From assembly GCF_028283785.1 (NCBI RefSeq), contig NZ_JAPWKB010000019.1:1198001-1262000 (forward strand): a stretch of DNA of 64,000 nucleotides. The letters run 5' to 3'. Below are positions 1 through 8,484 of this stretch, one piece after another (the first letter of the stretch is position 1; each line of letters opens with the position of its first letter). Made by a program: the position numbers and the translations under genes. The notes below the pieces were generated by a model, which was not told where the DNA came from, searched no databases, and saw nothing but the letters and a program-made list of their open reading frames with translations. This DNA comes from Paraburkholderia sp. GTDB lineage: Bacteria > Pseudomonadota > Gammaproteobacteria > Burkholderiales > Burkholderiaceae.

Positions 1-1
1 C

Positions 2-769
2 GGTGCCGGTATCGCCGATCTGATCCAGCCCAACACGAAGCTGATCTGGCTCGAAGCGCCGGGTTCGGTGACGATGGAAGTGCCCGACCTGCGCGCAATC
101 ACGTCCGTGGCGCGCGCGCGCAACGTGTTGACCGCGATCGACAACACGTGGTCGGCGGGACTGGCATTGAAACCGTTCGAACACGGCATCGACATTTCGG
201 TGCAGGCGTTGACCAAGTATCAGTCGGGCGGCGCCGACGTGTTGATGGGCGCGACCATCACCGCCGACAAGCAGTTGCATATGAAGTTGAAAGCGGCGCG
301 GATGCGGATGGGCATCGGCGTGTCGTCGGACGATTGCTCGCTGGTGTTGCGCAGTCTGCCGAGCATGAAAGTGCGCTTCGAGCAGCACGACCGCAGCGGG
401 CTTGCGCTCGCGCAGTGGCTGAAGACCCGTCCGGAAATCGCGGTGGTGTTGCACCCGGCGATTGCCGACTGTCCGGGCCACGCGTCGTTCAAGCGCGACT
501 TCACCGGCGCGGGCGGGCTGTTTTCGGTGGTGTTCGACGCGCGCTACAGCGCTGCGCAAATCGACACGTTCTGCGAGTCGCTGGCCTTGTTCGCGATCGG
601 CTGGAGTTGGGGTGGCGCGGCGAGCCTCGTGATGCCGTACGACATCGCGTCGATGCGCACGGAAGCGCAATGGCCGCACCGCGGCACGCTGGTGCGCTTC
701 TACGTGGGTCTTGAAGACGAAGCGGATCTGCGCGCGGACATCGAGCAGAGCCTCGCCGCGCTGGCTTGA
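2..769 (+). CDS. metC: Cystathionine beta-lyase, C-terminal part (5' end outside window)
   Basis: PLP-dependent Cys/Met metabolism enzyme that splits cystathionine to homocysteine, pyruvate and ammonia in methionine synthesis. The reading frame is open from base 2, so the gene starts before the window. The PLP-binding lysine lies in the motif ALTKYQSGG (codon at 215-217), and the IDNTWSAG strand just before it is typical of the family. The C-terminal SWGGAASLVMPYD segment resembles the lyase SxGGxESL region. It converges on serB, and both end at a shared hairpin. Cystathionine gamma-synthase or gamma-lyase is possible from the fold alone, but the IGWSWGGAASL motif favours beta-lyase. Confidence 0.88.
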   Translation, partial: GAGIADLIQPNTKLIWLEAPGSVTMEVPDLRAITSVARARNVLTAIDNTWSAGLALKPFEHGIDISVQALTKYQSGGADVLMGATITADKQLHMKLKAARMRMGIGVSSDDCSLVLRSLPSMKVRFEQHDRSGLALAQWLKTRPEIAVVLHPAIADCPGHASFKRDFTGAGGLFSVVFDARYSAAQIDTFCESLALFAIGWSWGGAASLVMPYDIASMRTEAQWPHRGTLVRFYVGLEDEADLRADIEQSLAALA

Positions 770-830
770 CGATGACACATAGCGCGGGAAACCGCGCGCG
801 AAAATAGCGCGTGTCACGTGCGGAAAATGA

Positions 831-863
831 AAAAAGGCGGAGCACGATGCTCCGCCTTTTTTT
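831..863. terminator. Bidirectional rho-independent terminator between metC and serB
   Basis: A perfect 9-bp stem (GGCGGAGCA / TGCTCCGCC, 836-844 with 848-856) has a 3-nt loop. It is flanked by five A residues on the left and seven T residues on the right, so it can work on both strands for the convergent metC and serB genes. Confidence 0.9.
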
Positions 864-889
864 ATGCGCGAGCGATATCGCGCGGTGCG

Positions 890-1729
890 TCAGAAGAGGC
901 GCAGCAAACCGTCGAGACCGACGAAATTAAACGCTACCGATGCAGCCTCGCGCACCACCGGTTTTGCGCGGAACGCGACCGACAGACCGGCTTCGGCCAT
1001 CATCTTGAGGTCGTTCGAACCGTCGCCCATCGCGATAGCGCGATGCGGTTCGATGCCGAGTTCGGCGCAGGTTTCGCGCAGCGTGCGGGCTTTGACGTCG
1101 GCGTTGACGATCTCGCCGAGCACGCGTCCGGTCAGCTTGCCGTCGATGATTTCGAGGGTGTTGGCGCGCGTGAAATCGAGGCCGAGGCGGGCCTTGAGTT
1201 TTTCGGTGAAGAAGTTGAAACCGCCGGACACCAGCAGCGTCTTGAGGCCGGCCGCTTTCGCGCCCGCGAGCATCTTCTCCGCGCCCGGCGACAATTGCAG
1301 ACGCTCTTCGTAGACGCGTTCGAGCGCGCTGGCATCGAGGCCCTTGAGCAGCGCGACGCGGCGCGTGAGGCTTTCGTTGAAGTCTTTGATTTCACCGCGC
1401 ATCGACGCTTCGGTGATGGCCGCGACCTCGGCTTTGAGGCCGCAGAAGTCTGCGATTTCGTCGATGCATTCGATGGTGATCAGCGTCGAGTCCATATCCA
1501 TCGCGACGAGGCCGAAGTCGGCGAGCGCGCGGTCCGGTGCGACGAATGCGTAGTCGAGCTGATGCGTGCCGCAGTAGACGTCGAGGTCGGCGCGCTGCGC
1601 GGGCGCCGCGTCGGCGATGCGGATCGCATGCGGGTCGATCTGGCTGAGGCTCGCGCCGCGTGCGAGCGCGAGGAGCGCGGTGTGATGGTCGGCGGACAGC
1701 GGGGCGAGGCTTTGGATGACGAGGTTCAT
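890..1729 (-). CDS. serB: Phosphoserine phosphatase
   Basis: HAD-superfamily enzyme for the last step of serine synthesis (phosphoserine to serine). The 279-aa protein has the catalytic motif MDMDSTLITIE with the nucleophile Asp at about residue 78 and the acid/base Asp at 80. The SGGF motif is in the middle, and GDGSNDLKM near residue 243 binds magnesium. The first 70 residues form the N-terminal extension usual in proteobacterial SerB. The ATG start at 1729 is the only reasonable one. It is divergent from the methyltransferase gene, with about 145 bp between them. Confidence 0.95.
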   Translation of the reverse strand: MNLVIQSLAPLSADHHTALLALARGASLSQIDPHAIRIADAAPAQRADLDVYCGTHQLDYAFVAPDRALADFGLVAMDMDSTLITIECIDEIADFCGLKAEVAAITEASMRGEIKDFNESLTRRVALLKGLDASALERVYEERLQLSPGAEKMLAGAKAAGLKTLLVSGGFNFFTEKLKARLGLDFTRANTLEIIDGKLTGRVLGEIVNADVKARTLRETCAELGIEPHRAIAMGDGSNDLKMMAEAGLSVAFRAKPVVREAASVAFNFVGLDGLLRLF

Positions 1730-1873
1730 GTCGACGGTGGAAGTGACGCGAGTCAGGCGCGGCGAGGCGCGGGATGCCGGTATTGTAGCCGGGCGAGGCG
1801 TACGCGCCGGTCTTTTGGCGGGGCCAGCATGTTAGAGTCACGCCTCTCGACGCAGACTCCAGCGGACACTGAT

Positions 1874-2872
1874 ATGGACCAATTTAAGCGTATTCCCGAA
1901 GCCGATCTTTTCTCGAATCTTGCTATGTACGAGCCGTTTTCGGACAGCACCAAAGATTTGAGCCCGGCGGCATTTCCGGGGCGGAACGTCTACATCGTGA
2001 CGGATCAGCAGGTGCCCGCCGAAACCGTCGCCCGGCTAGGCGCGACGGTCCTCCCGTCGCTTGACGGATTGACTGACGACCAGATTGCGCGCGCGCTGGT
2101 GTACGTTTACTTCGGCTGCGATTCCGATGCCGTCGCCAGCTTGCGACGCCTGAAGGCAGCAGGCGGAACCTACGTTCCGCAACTCAATTTCATGAAAACC
2201 GAGTATCGGTTCGTGAATCGCAAGGCGAACGACGCCCTTCGCGCGACGTGGTCGAAGTCCGATCGCGTTTCTCATCTGTTGATGCCGATTCACGAAAACA
2301 TCTGCGAAGCGATCGAGATCACGTCCCATCTGGGCGGCGATTACGTCGAAATCGGCGTGTTCCGCGGTGGTTCGGCATTGACCGCGCTGAATTACCTCGA
2401 ACAACAGCAACATACGGCGGGCGCGACGCGTCGCAAAGCATGGCTGCTGGATACGTTCGAAGGCTTCAACTACGAAGAGGCGCGCACGAGTTCGGATGCG
2501 CTGTGGTCGGATACGCACAAGCTCTACGGCCGCGACGCAACGATGGCGCACATTCGCGAGACGCTGTCGCACATCACCGTGCCGTTCGAGATGGTGGCCG
2601 GCAATATCTGCGCGGATGAACTTCCGGCGGAGATCACGCGTATTTCGGTGGCGAACATCGATGTGGACATGTACGAGCCCACGCTGGCCGCTTACCGGAA
2701 GGTGGCGGATCTGATCGAAGTGGGCGGGCTGATCATCGCGGAAGATCCCGCTTCGACGCCCGGTTTGTACGGCGCACTGCTGGCGATGGAAGAGTTTCTG
2801 GAGTCGGAGCAGGGCAAACGGTTCTACAAAGTGTTCAAGGGAAGCCAGTATTTCCTGATCAAGATGCGCTAA
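1874..2872 (+). CDS. TylF/MycF-type class I SAM-dependent methyltransferase
   Basis: A 332-aa protein. The SAM-binding glycine motif is DYVEIGVFRGGS, followed by AWLLDTFEGF and the metal-binding acidic segment ANIDVDMYEPTLAAY. Together these are characteristic of macrocin O-methyltransferase (TylF) family proteins that act on sugar hydroxyls. The first ~130 residues are an extra N-terminal region I do not recognise. No glycosyltransferase or polyketide genes are nearby, so the substrate is unknown. An upstream in-frame ATG at 1829 would add 15 residues; the start at 1874 has a weak GGA 7 bases upstream, so the start is uncertain. A terminator follows directly. Confidence 0.8.
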   Translation: MDQFKRIPEADLFSNLAMYEPFSDSTKDLSPAAFPGRNVYIVTDQQVPAETVARLGATVLPSLDGLTDDQIARALVYVYFGCDSDAVASLRRLKAAGGTYVPQLNFMKTEYRFVNRKANDALRATWSKSDRVSHLLMPIHENICEAIEITSHLGGDYVEIGVFRGGSALTALNYLEQQQHTAGATRRKAWLLDTFEGFNYEEARTSSDALWSDTHKLYGRDATMAHIRETLSHITVPFEMVAGNICADELPAEITRISVANIDVDMYEPTLAAYRKVADLIEVGGLIIAEDPASTPGLYGALLAMEEFLESEQGKRFYKVFKGSQYFLIKMR

Positions 2873-2896
2873 GCGTTCGAGCTTCGAACAGGAAAG

Positions 2897-2919
2897 CCGC
2901 CCATTGGGCGGTTTTTTTT
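2897..2919 (+). terminator. Rho-independent terminator after the methyltransferase gene
   Basis: The stem CCGCCC / GGGCGG has a 3-nt ATT loop and is followed by eight T residues, 25 bp after the stop codon. Confidence 0.9.
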
Positions 2920-3023
2920 GCGGCGCCCGGTCGGGACGTTGTGCGACGCAGCCATGCGGTTTTTGCTTAGGCACACAACCTGCTGCACCTCAACCCCATA
3001 CCCGAGCCCTTTCAGGAGCCGCC

Positions 3024-4076
3024 ATGCCACACATGATCTGGAAGGGCGCGATCAGCTTCGGCCTTGTCCACGTGCCGGTGCAACTCTACCCGGCGACGCA
3101 GTCGGAAAAAGTCGGTTTCAATCTGCTCGATAAACGCACCGTCGATCCGGTCGGCTACAAGCAGATCAACAAACGCACCGGCAAGGACGTCACCCGCGAC
3201 AACATCGTGCGGGGCTTCGAATACGAAAAAGGCAAATACGTCGTGATGTCCGATGACGAAATCCGCGCGGCGAATCCGGAATCCACGCAAACGGTGGATA
3301 TTCTCGCGTTCGTCGACGCGCCTGAAATTTCGTTTCTCTACCTCGACACGCCATACTTCCTCGCACCCGACCGCAAAGGCGAAAAGGTCTACGCGTTGCT
3401 GCGCGACGCGCTTAAATCGTCAGGCAAAATCGGCGTCGCGAACGTGGTGCTGCATAACAAACAACATCTCGCCGCGCTGGTCGCGGTCGGACCGGTGCTC
3501 GCGCTCAATACGCTGCGATGGGCGGCCGAGGTGCGCGATGTCGACGAACTCAAGCTGCCGCCGGAAGATCCGAAAAAGGCCGGCGTCAACGCACGCGAAC
3601 TCGATATGGCTAAAAAGCTGATCGACGATATGAGCGACACCTGGAACCCCGCCGACTATCACGACACGTTCCGCGACGACATCATGGCGCTCGTCGATCG
3701 CAAGATTCGCGAGGGCAAAACCGAGGAAGTTGATGCGATCGAAGCGCCGCACGAATCGCGGCAATCGGCAGATATTCTCGATCTCTCCGAACTGCTCAAG
3801 CGCAGTCTCGGTCGCGGCAAGGAAAAGTCGGGTACGAAGGCGCGCGGTGCGGCGAAATCGTCCGCTGACGACGCGAACGGCGATGACGACGACTCAGAAG
3901 ACGCAGCCTCGCCGGCCGCAACAAAACCGCGTCGCAAATCCTCCACGGCTACCGCGAGATCGCGCAGCGGCACCTCGGCCAAACCGGCCGGCAGCTCCGC
4001 GGGTGCATCGCGCGGCGCGAGCCGTGCGGCGACGAGTAAGGAACCGGCAACCCGCAAACGTCGCGCGGCGGCCTGA
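3024..4076 (+). CDS. ku: Ku-like DNA end-binding protein (NHEJ)
   Basis: Bacterial Ku binds double-strand break ends as a homodimer and recruits LigD. The protein (350 aa) begins MIWKGAISFGLVHVPVQLYPAT, the hallmark of the family, and the Ku core continues to about residue 255. The last ~90 residues are a low-complexity tail rich in Lys, Arg, Ala and Ser, as in other Ku proteins with DNA-binding tails. The start at 3024 has a CAGGAG ribosome-binding site at 3013-3018; the frame is open further upstream but without family-like sequence. ligD begins 12 bp downstream, so the two are surely one operon. Confidence 0.96.
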   Translation: MPHMIWKGAISFGLVHVPVQLYPATQSEKVGFNLLDKRTVDPVGYKQINKRTGKDVTRDNIVRGFEYEKGKYVVMSDDEIRAANPESTQTVDILAFVDAPEISFLYLDTPYFLAPDRKGEKVYALLRDALKSSGKIGVANVVLHNKQHLAALVAVGPVLALNTLRWAAEVRDVDELKLPPEDPKKAGVNARELDMAKKLIDDMSDTWNPADYHDTFRDDIMALVDRKIREGKTEEVDAIEAPHESRQSADILDLSELLKRSLGRGKEKSGTKARGAAKSSADDANGDDDDSEDAASPAATKPRRKSSTATARSRSGTSAKPAGSSAGASRGASRAATSKEPATRKRRAAA

Positions 4077-4087
4077 GGTGCATCGCC

Positions 4088-6940
4088 ATGACCGATCGTC
4101 TCGAAACCTATCATCGCAAACGACGCTTCGAAGAGACGCCCGAGCCGTCCGGCAAGGCTGCGCGCAAGGTCAGGGCGTCCAGCGTGTCGAAGACCGCGAG
4201 GGCGGCCCGCCACGCGCTGTCATACGTGATTCAGGAGCACGACGCGCGGCGTCTGCACTATGACTTCCGGCTCGAACTCGATGGCACGCTGCTGTCGTGG
4301 GCGGTACCGAAAGGCCCGAGCCTCGATCCGTCGGTGAAGCGGCTTGCGGTGCATGTCGAAGATCATCCGCTCGACTACGGTTCGTTCGAAGGCGAGATTC
4401 CCGAAGGCAATTACGGCGCGGGCACGGTGATCGTCTGGGATCGCGGCACGTGGCAGCCACTGGACGGCGCCGCGCACGCGCGGGCCGCGTACGAGGCAGG
4501 CAAGCTCAAATTCACGCTCGACGGCGACAAGCTCCATGGCGGCTGGACGCTCGTGCGCAGTCACATGCGCGGCAGCGGCGACAAGGAACAGTGGCTGCTG
4601 ATCAAGGAACGCGACGACGACGCCCGCAGCGAAAGCGATTTCGACGTAGTGCAGGCGCTGCCGGGCAGCGTGCTCAGCGACGCTCCCGGCGCGACGGCAA
4701 AAGCCGACGGCGCTTCGAAGCCGGCTGCATCGAAGCCGGCTGCTGCGAAAAAAGCCGCATCGAAGCCGGCCGCTACGAAAAAGCCGGCGGCGAAAAAAAC
4801 CACTTCGAAGAAGTCACGCGGTAAGTCGGCGCAAGCCGACCCCCACGCGACCGACATCGTCGCCAGTCGCAACACCGAATCGCTGCTGGCGCTCGCCGCC
4901 GAGCCTGCGATCGAAGGCGCGCTCAACGCGCGTCTGCCCGCGACGCTGAAGCCGCAACTCGCGACGCTGGTCGATAGCGCACCGCCCGGCGACGACTGGC
5001 TGTACGAGATCAAGTTCGACGGCTATCGCGTGCTCGCGCGGATCGATCGTTCGTCGAAAAAACAGCCGGTGCAAATGTTCACGCGCGCCGGAAATGACTG
5101 GACCTCGAAATTCACGAAGCAGATCGACGCGTTGAACCACCTCGATCTGCAAAGCGCATGGCTCGACGGCGAGGCGGTCGTGCTCGACCGCAACGGCATG
5201 CCGGATTTCCAGGCGCTGCAAAACGCGTTCGACGCGCATCGTCCGCAAGACATCGTCGTGTATCTGTTCGATCTGCCGTTCCTGAACGGCTACGACTTGC
5301 GCGGCGTGCCGCTGGTGCAGCGTCGGGCGCTGTTGCGGGCGTTGCTGGACGGCGTCGACGATCACACGCTGCGGTTCTCCGACGACTTCGGTTTTGCCGC
5401 CGACGATCTGCTGAAAAGCGCCTGCGATATGGCGCTCGAAGGCATTATCGGCAAGCGTCGCGACAGCCTGTACACGTCGAGCCGCGCCGCTACGTGGATC
5501 AAGCTGAAATGCCGACGCCGCCAGGAATTCGTGATCGGCGGTTACACGGAACCGGCAGGATCGCGAGCGGAATTCGGTGCGTTGCTGCTCGGTGTCTACG
5601 ACGACGAAGGCGCGCTGCAATACGCGGGCCGGGTCGGCACGGGCTTCGACGCGGCGCTGCTGCGCGCGGTCAGGAAGGAACTCGACGCACGTGAAACGAC
5701 GCGGATGCCGTTTGCGTCCGCACCGCGCGAACGCAGTCGCACGCCGGTTCATTGGGTCAAGCCCACGCTCGTATGCGAATGCAATTTCGCCGAATGGACC
5801 GACGAGCGGATCGTGCGTCAGGCGTCGTTTGTCGCGTTGCGGCACGATAAACCGGCGCGTCAGATCGTCAGGGAAGCGCCGCAGGGAGGAGACCACGTGG
5901 AGCACGACGCAACCGTATCGACCCGGACGGCGAAGCAGCGCGCGGGTAATGCCGGCGCGGGCAAAACTGCTGCCGCCAAAACTGCCGCCGCCAAAACGAC
6001 GTCCGCTAAAACCGCCGCAAAAGCCTCAACCGCTTCAGCGACGCCGACCATCGCCGGGGTGCGCATCTCGCATCCGGATCGGGTGATCGATAAACAGTCT
6101 GGGACGCGCAAGATCGATCTCGTCGAGTATTACGCATCGGTTGCTGGCTGGATGTTGCCGCATCTGAAAGCGCGGCCTGTGTCGCTCGTGCGCGCGCCCG
6201 ACGATATCGGCGGCGAGCTGTTTTTCCAGAAGCACAGTCAGAAACTGTCGATTCCGAACGTCGGCCAGCATCCTGGACTCGATCCCGGCCATCCGCCGCT
6301 GATCACCATCGACACCGAAGCGGCGCTGGTCGGCGCGGCGCAAATGGGCTCGATCGAGTTGCATACGTGGAACGCGGTCGTGTCGAATATCGAGAAGCCG
6401 GATCGCGTCGTGTTCGATCTCGATCCGGACCCATCGCTCGGCTGGCAACGGATGATCGAAGCCGCGTTGCTGACGCGCGAACTGCTCGACGAACTCGGGC
6501 TTGCATCGTTTTGCAAGACGAGCGGCGGCAAAGGGTTCCACGTCGTCGTGCCGCTCGCGAAACAGGCTGGCTGGGACGACGTGAAGGCGTTCTCGCAGGC
6601 AATCGCGCAGCATATGGCCACGACCTTGCCGAAGCTGTTCAGCGCGAAGATGGGCGCGCAAAACCGCAAGGGCAAGATCTTTGTCGACTATCTGCGCAAC
6701 AACCGCGGATCGAGCACGGTGGCTGCGTTTTCGGTACGGGCTCGGCCGGGTTTGGGCGTGTCGGTGCCGCTCGGGTGGGATGAGGTCGCCGACACCACGT
6801 CCGGCGATCAATGGACCCTCGAAAACCTGCACGAAAGGCTCGACGCACTGCACGACGATCCGTGGAAAGACTATTGGACGACGCGTCAACGGATCACCGC
6901 CGCGATGAAAAAGCGGCTCGACACAGCGGCGGACACGTGA
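4088..6940 (+). CDS. ligD: Multifunctional NHEJ DNA ligase D (phosphoesterase-ligase-polymerase)
   Basis: A 950-aa enzyme that processes and seals break ends with Ku. Domain order: 3'-phosphoesterase at about residues 45-190 (HYDFRLELDG, EGEIPEGNYGAG); a Lys/Ala/Pro linker at about 205-255; ATP-dependent ligase at about 290-590, with adenylated lysine K309 in KFDGYR; a second Lys/Ala/Thr linker at about 615-650; and a primase-like polymerase at about 655-940 with metal-binding DLDPD (D777, D779). This order matches Pseudomonas and Burkholderia enzymes and differs from the polymerase-first order of mycobacteria. Both linkers are built from short AAAKK/TAAAK-type repeats, probably flexible and length-variable. 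Confidence 0.97.
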   Translation: MTDRLETYHRKRRFEETPEPSGKAARKVRASSVSKTARAARHALSYVIQEHDARRLHYDFRLELDGTLLSWAVPKGPSLDPSVKRLAVHVEDHPLDYGSFEGEIPEGNYGAGTVIVWDRGTWQPLDGAAHARAAYEAGKLKFTLDGDKLHGGWTLVRSHMRGSGDKEQWLLIKERDDDARSESDFDVVQALPGSVLSDAPGATAKADGASKPAASKPAAAKKAASKPAATKKPAAKKTTSKKSRGKSAQADPHATDIVASRNTESLLALAAEPAIEGALNARLPATLKPQLATLVDSAPPGDDWLYEIKFDGYRVLARIDRSSKKQPVQMFTRAGNDWTSKFTKQIDALNHLDLQSAWLDGEAVVLDRNGMPDFQALQNAFDAHRPQDIVVYLFDLPFLNGYDLRGVPLVQRRALLRALLDGVDDHTLRFSDDFGFAADDLLKSACDMALEGIIGKRRDSLYTSSRAATWIKLKCRRRQEFVIGGYTEPAGSRAEFGALLLGVYDDEGALQYAGRVGTGFDAALLRAVRKELDARETTRMPFASAPRERSRTPVHWVKPTLVCECNFAEWTDERIVRQASFVALRHDKPARQIVREAPQGGDHVEHDATVSTRTAKQRAGNAGAGKTAAAKTAAAKTTSAKTAAKASTASATPTIAGVRISHPDRVIDKQSGTRKIDLVEYYASVAGWMLPHLKARPVSLVRAPDDIGGELFFQKHSQKLSIPNVGQHPGLDPGHPPLITIDTEAALVGAAQMGSIELHTWNAVVSNIEKPDRVVFDLDPDPSLGWQRMIEAALLTRELLDELGLASFCKTSGGKGFHVVVPLAKQAGWDDVKAFSQAIAQHMATTLPKLFSAKMGAQNRKGKIFVDYLRNNRGSSTVAAFSVRARPGLGVSVPLGWDEVADTTSGDQWTLENLHERLDALHDDPWKDYWTTRQRITAAMKKRLDTAADT

Positions 6941-7010
6941 TCCGCATCGAACGTGATGCAAGCGCCGCCGCGCCGGACAAACCGATCACTTTTCAGCAAA
7001 GGAGCACGCG

Positions 7011-7310
7011 ATGAAAGCGACACCACAGGTATCGACCCGCGACGGCAAACAGCAGTCGCCGGATAAAACGGAGGATACGGCGTCGGGTCATCAACCCGGC
7101 TCGTTTAGCGACGAAGCCGCGCCGCTGCCGCACGAAACCGATCAGACGCCCGGCTCGCAGCACGAACAGGCGCCGCGCGGTGTCGGCAAGCAGGCGCACG
7201 AGGACATCCAGAAAGGGCTTCAGGATACCGACCGGCGCGGCGGCGACGACTATCAGGAACGCACGCAGAACGACACGCACGCGAACGCCAATTCGGGCGG
7301 CAAACGCTGA
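7011..7310 (+). CDS. Small hydrophilic protein downstream of ligD
   Basis: A 99-aa protein with no hydrophobic segment, rich in Gln, Asp, Gly, His and Thr, and predicted to be disordered by composition. It has a clear AAAGGAG ribosome-binding site before the ATG at 7011 and lies 70 bp after ligD on the same strand, so it may be co-transcribed. I do not recognise a domain. The composition resembles small stress-associated proteins of Burkholderiales, but that is only an impression. Confidence 0.7.
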   Translation: MKATPQVSTRDGKQQSPDKTEDTASGHQPGSFSDEAAPLPHETDQTPGSQHEQAPRGVGKQAHEDIQKGLQDTDRRGGDDYQERTQNDTHANANSGGKR

Positions 7311-7358
7311 TTCGAGCGCGGCGGGTTGCGGCGGTGATGCGCTGGAGCGCTAAAGTGC

Positions 7359-8336
7359 TTACAGCTTCGAAGCGGACGGCGGTTCGGCATCCCAATACGG
7401 CGGATCGCCGAAATGCGCGGTCAGAAAGTCGATGAACGCGATCGTCCTCGGCGGCACGAACGCGCGGCTCGGATAGACCGCCCAGATCGCGACCGTTTCG
7501 CCGAGCGGATAACTGTCGAGCACGCGGATCAGTTCGCCGCTGCGCAAATAGGACGCAACATCCCACGTCGATTTCAGCGCAATGCCGAAACCGGCCAGCA
7601 GCGCATCGCGGATCACTTCGCCGTTGTCCGTCACGAGCCGGCCGTTGACGCGCACGTTCAGCGGTCCGGCCGGGGTGTCGAACGCCCAGTCGCGCTGATC
7701 GGCGAGGATGATGCATTCGTGTTGCGCCAGATCCGACGGATGATGCGGCGTGCCGCGCGCGGCCAGATACGCGGGCGAGCAGCAGATCACGCGCTGGTTC
7801 GACGCGAGCCGTCGCGCGATCAGCGACGAATCTTTGAGCGCGCCCAGCCGGATGGCGACGTCGATACCTGCATCGACCAGATCGACGAGCTGGTCGGTCA
7901 GCCGCAAATCCACGCTTACGCCCGGATAGCGGCGCAAAAAGGCCGGGATCACCGGCGACACATGCTGCCGTCCAAACGACGACGGCATCGTCACCCGCAG
8001 CCGGCCTTGCGGCTCCGCATGCGCATGACCGACGCTCGCGCGCGCGGCGGCGGCCGCGTCGAGCAGCGTCCCGGCACGCGCCATGAATACCTCGCCGTCC
8101 TGTGTGAGGCTGATGCGCCGGGTCGTCCGATGCAATAGCCGTGCGCCCAGCAGCTTTTCGAGTTGTGCGATCCGCGCGCTGGCGACCGCCGCCGACAACC
8201 CGAATTCGCGTCCCGCCGCCGATACATTGCCGAGCAACGCCGCGCGCACGAACAGCGACACGTCGAGCAGGTCGAGACGGTCGCGCGCGGGATGGGCGGC
8301 GATAGCTTGCGGCGGAGAATCGGAATAAGCGGCCAT
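7359..8336 (-). CDS. LysR-family transcriptional regulator
   Basis: A 325-aa regulator. The N-terminal winged helix-turn-helix is at about residues 25-80 (LFVRAALLGNVSAAGREFGLSAAVASARIAQLEKLLG, read in parts), followed by a LysR substrate-binding domain (RLRVTMPSSFG onward). The ATG at 8336 was chosen over a TTG at 8351. It is divergent from the dehydrogenase gene at 8485, and an inverted repeat lies between them, the classic arrangement for a LysR protein controlling its neighbour and itself. The effector is unknown. Confidence 0.9.
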   Translation of the reverse strand: MAAYSDSPPQAIAAHPARDRLDLLDVSLFVRAALLGNVSAAGREFGLSAAVASARIAQLEKLLGARLLHRTTRRISLTQDGEVFMARAGTLLDAAAAARASVGHAHAEPQGRLRVTMPSSFGRQHVSPVIPAFLRRYPGVSVDLRLTDQLVDLVDAGIDVAIRLGALKDSSLIARRLASNQRVICCSPAYLAARGTPHHPSDLAQHECIILADQRDWAFDTPAGPLNVRVNGRLVTDNGEVIRDALLAGFGIALKSTWDVASYLRSGELIRVLDSYPLGETVAIWAVYPSRAFVPPRTIAFIDFLTAHFGDPPYWDAEPPSASKL

Positions 8337-8343
8337 TCTTCGG

Positions 8344-8371
8344 ATAATCAAGAAAATGTTTCAGTGATTAT
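8344..8371. promoter_or_regulatory. Inverted repeat in the LysR/dehydrogenase divergent region
   Basis: Arms ATAATCA (8344-8350) and TGATTAT (8365-8371) are separated by 14 bp, directly upstream of the LysR start codon. Size and place fit an autoregulatory LysR site; binding is inferred. Confidence 0.45.
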
Positions 8372-8484
8372 GCCGCTTTTCAGAAGAGACGCCTGAACCT
8401 ACGATTCCACCATACGATCGAAACCGGTCATGCATCAAACCCGAAATCAATCCTGAAACCAAACCGAATCCAACTGGAGCTGCC

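Noticed and set aside
4814..5905. Long open frame antisense to ligD (and similar long antisense frames over serB, spoVR, rbsA, prkA, kguK)
   Set aside because: Antisense frames stay open because of the GC-rich third codon positions of the real gene; the translations are Arg/His/Gln-rich without any domain.
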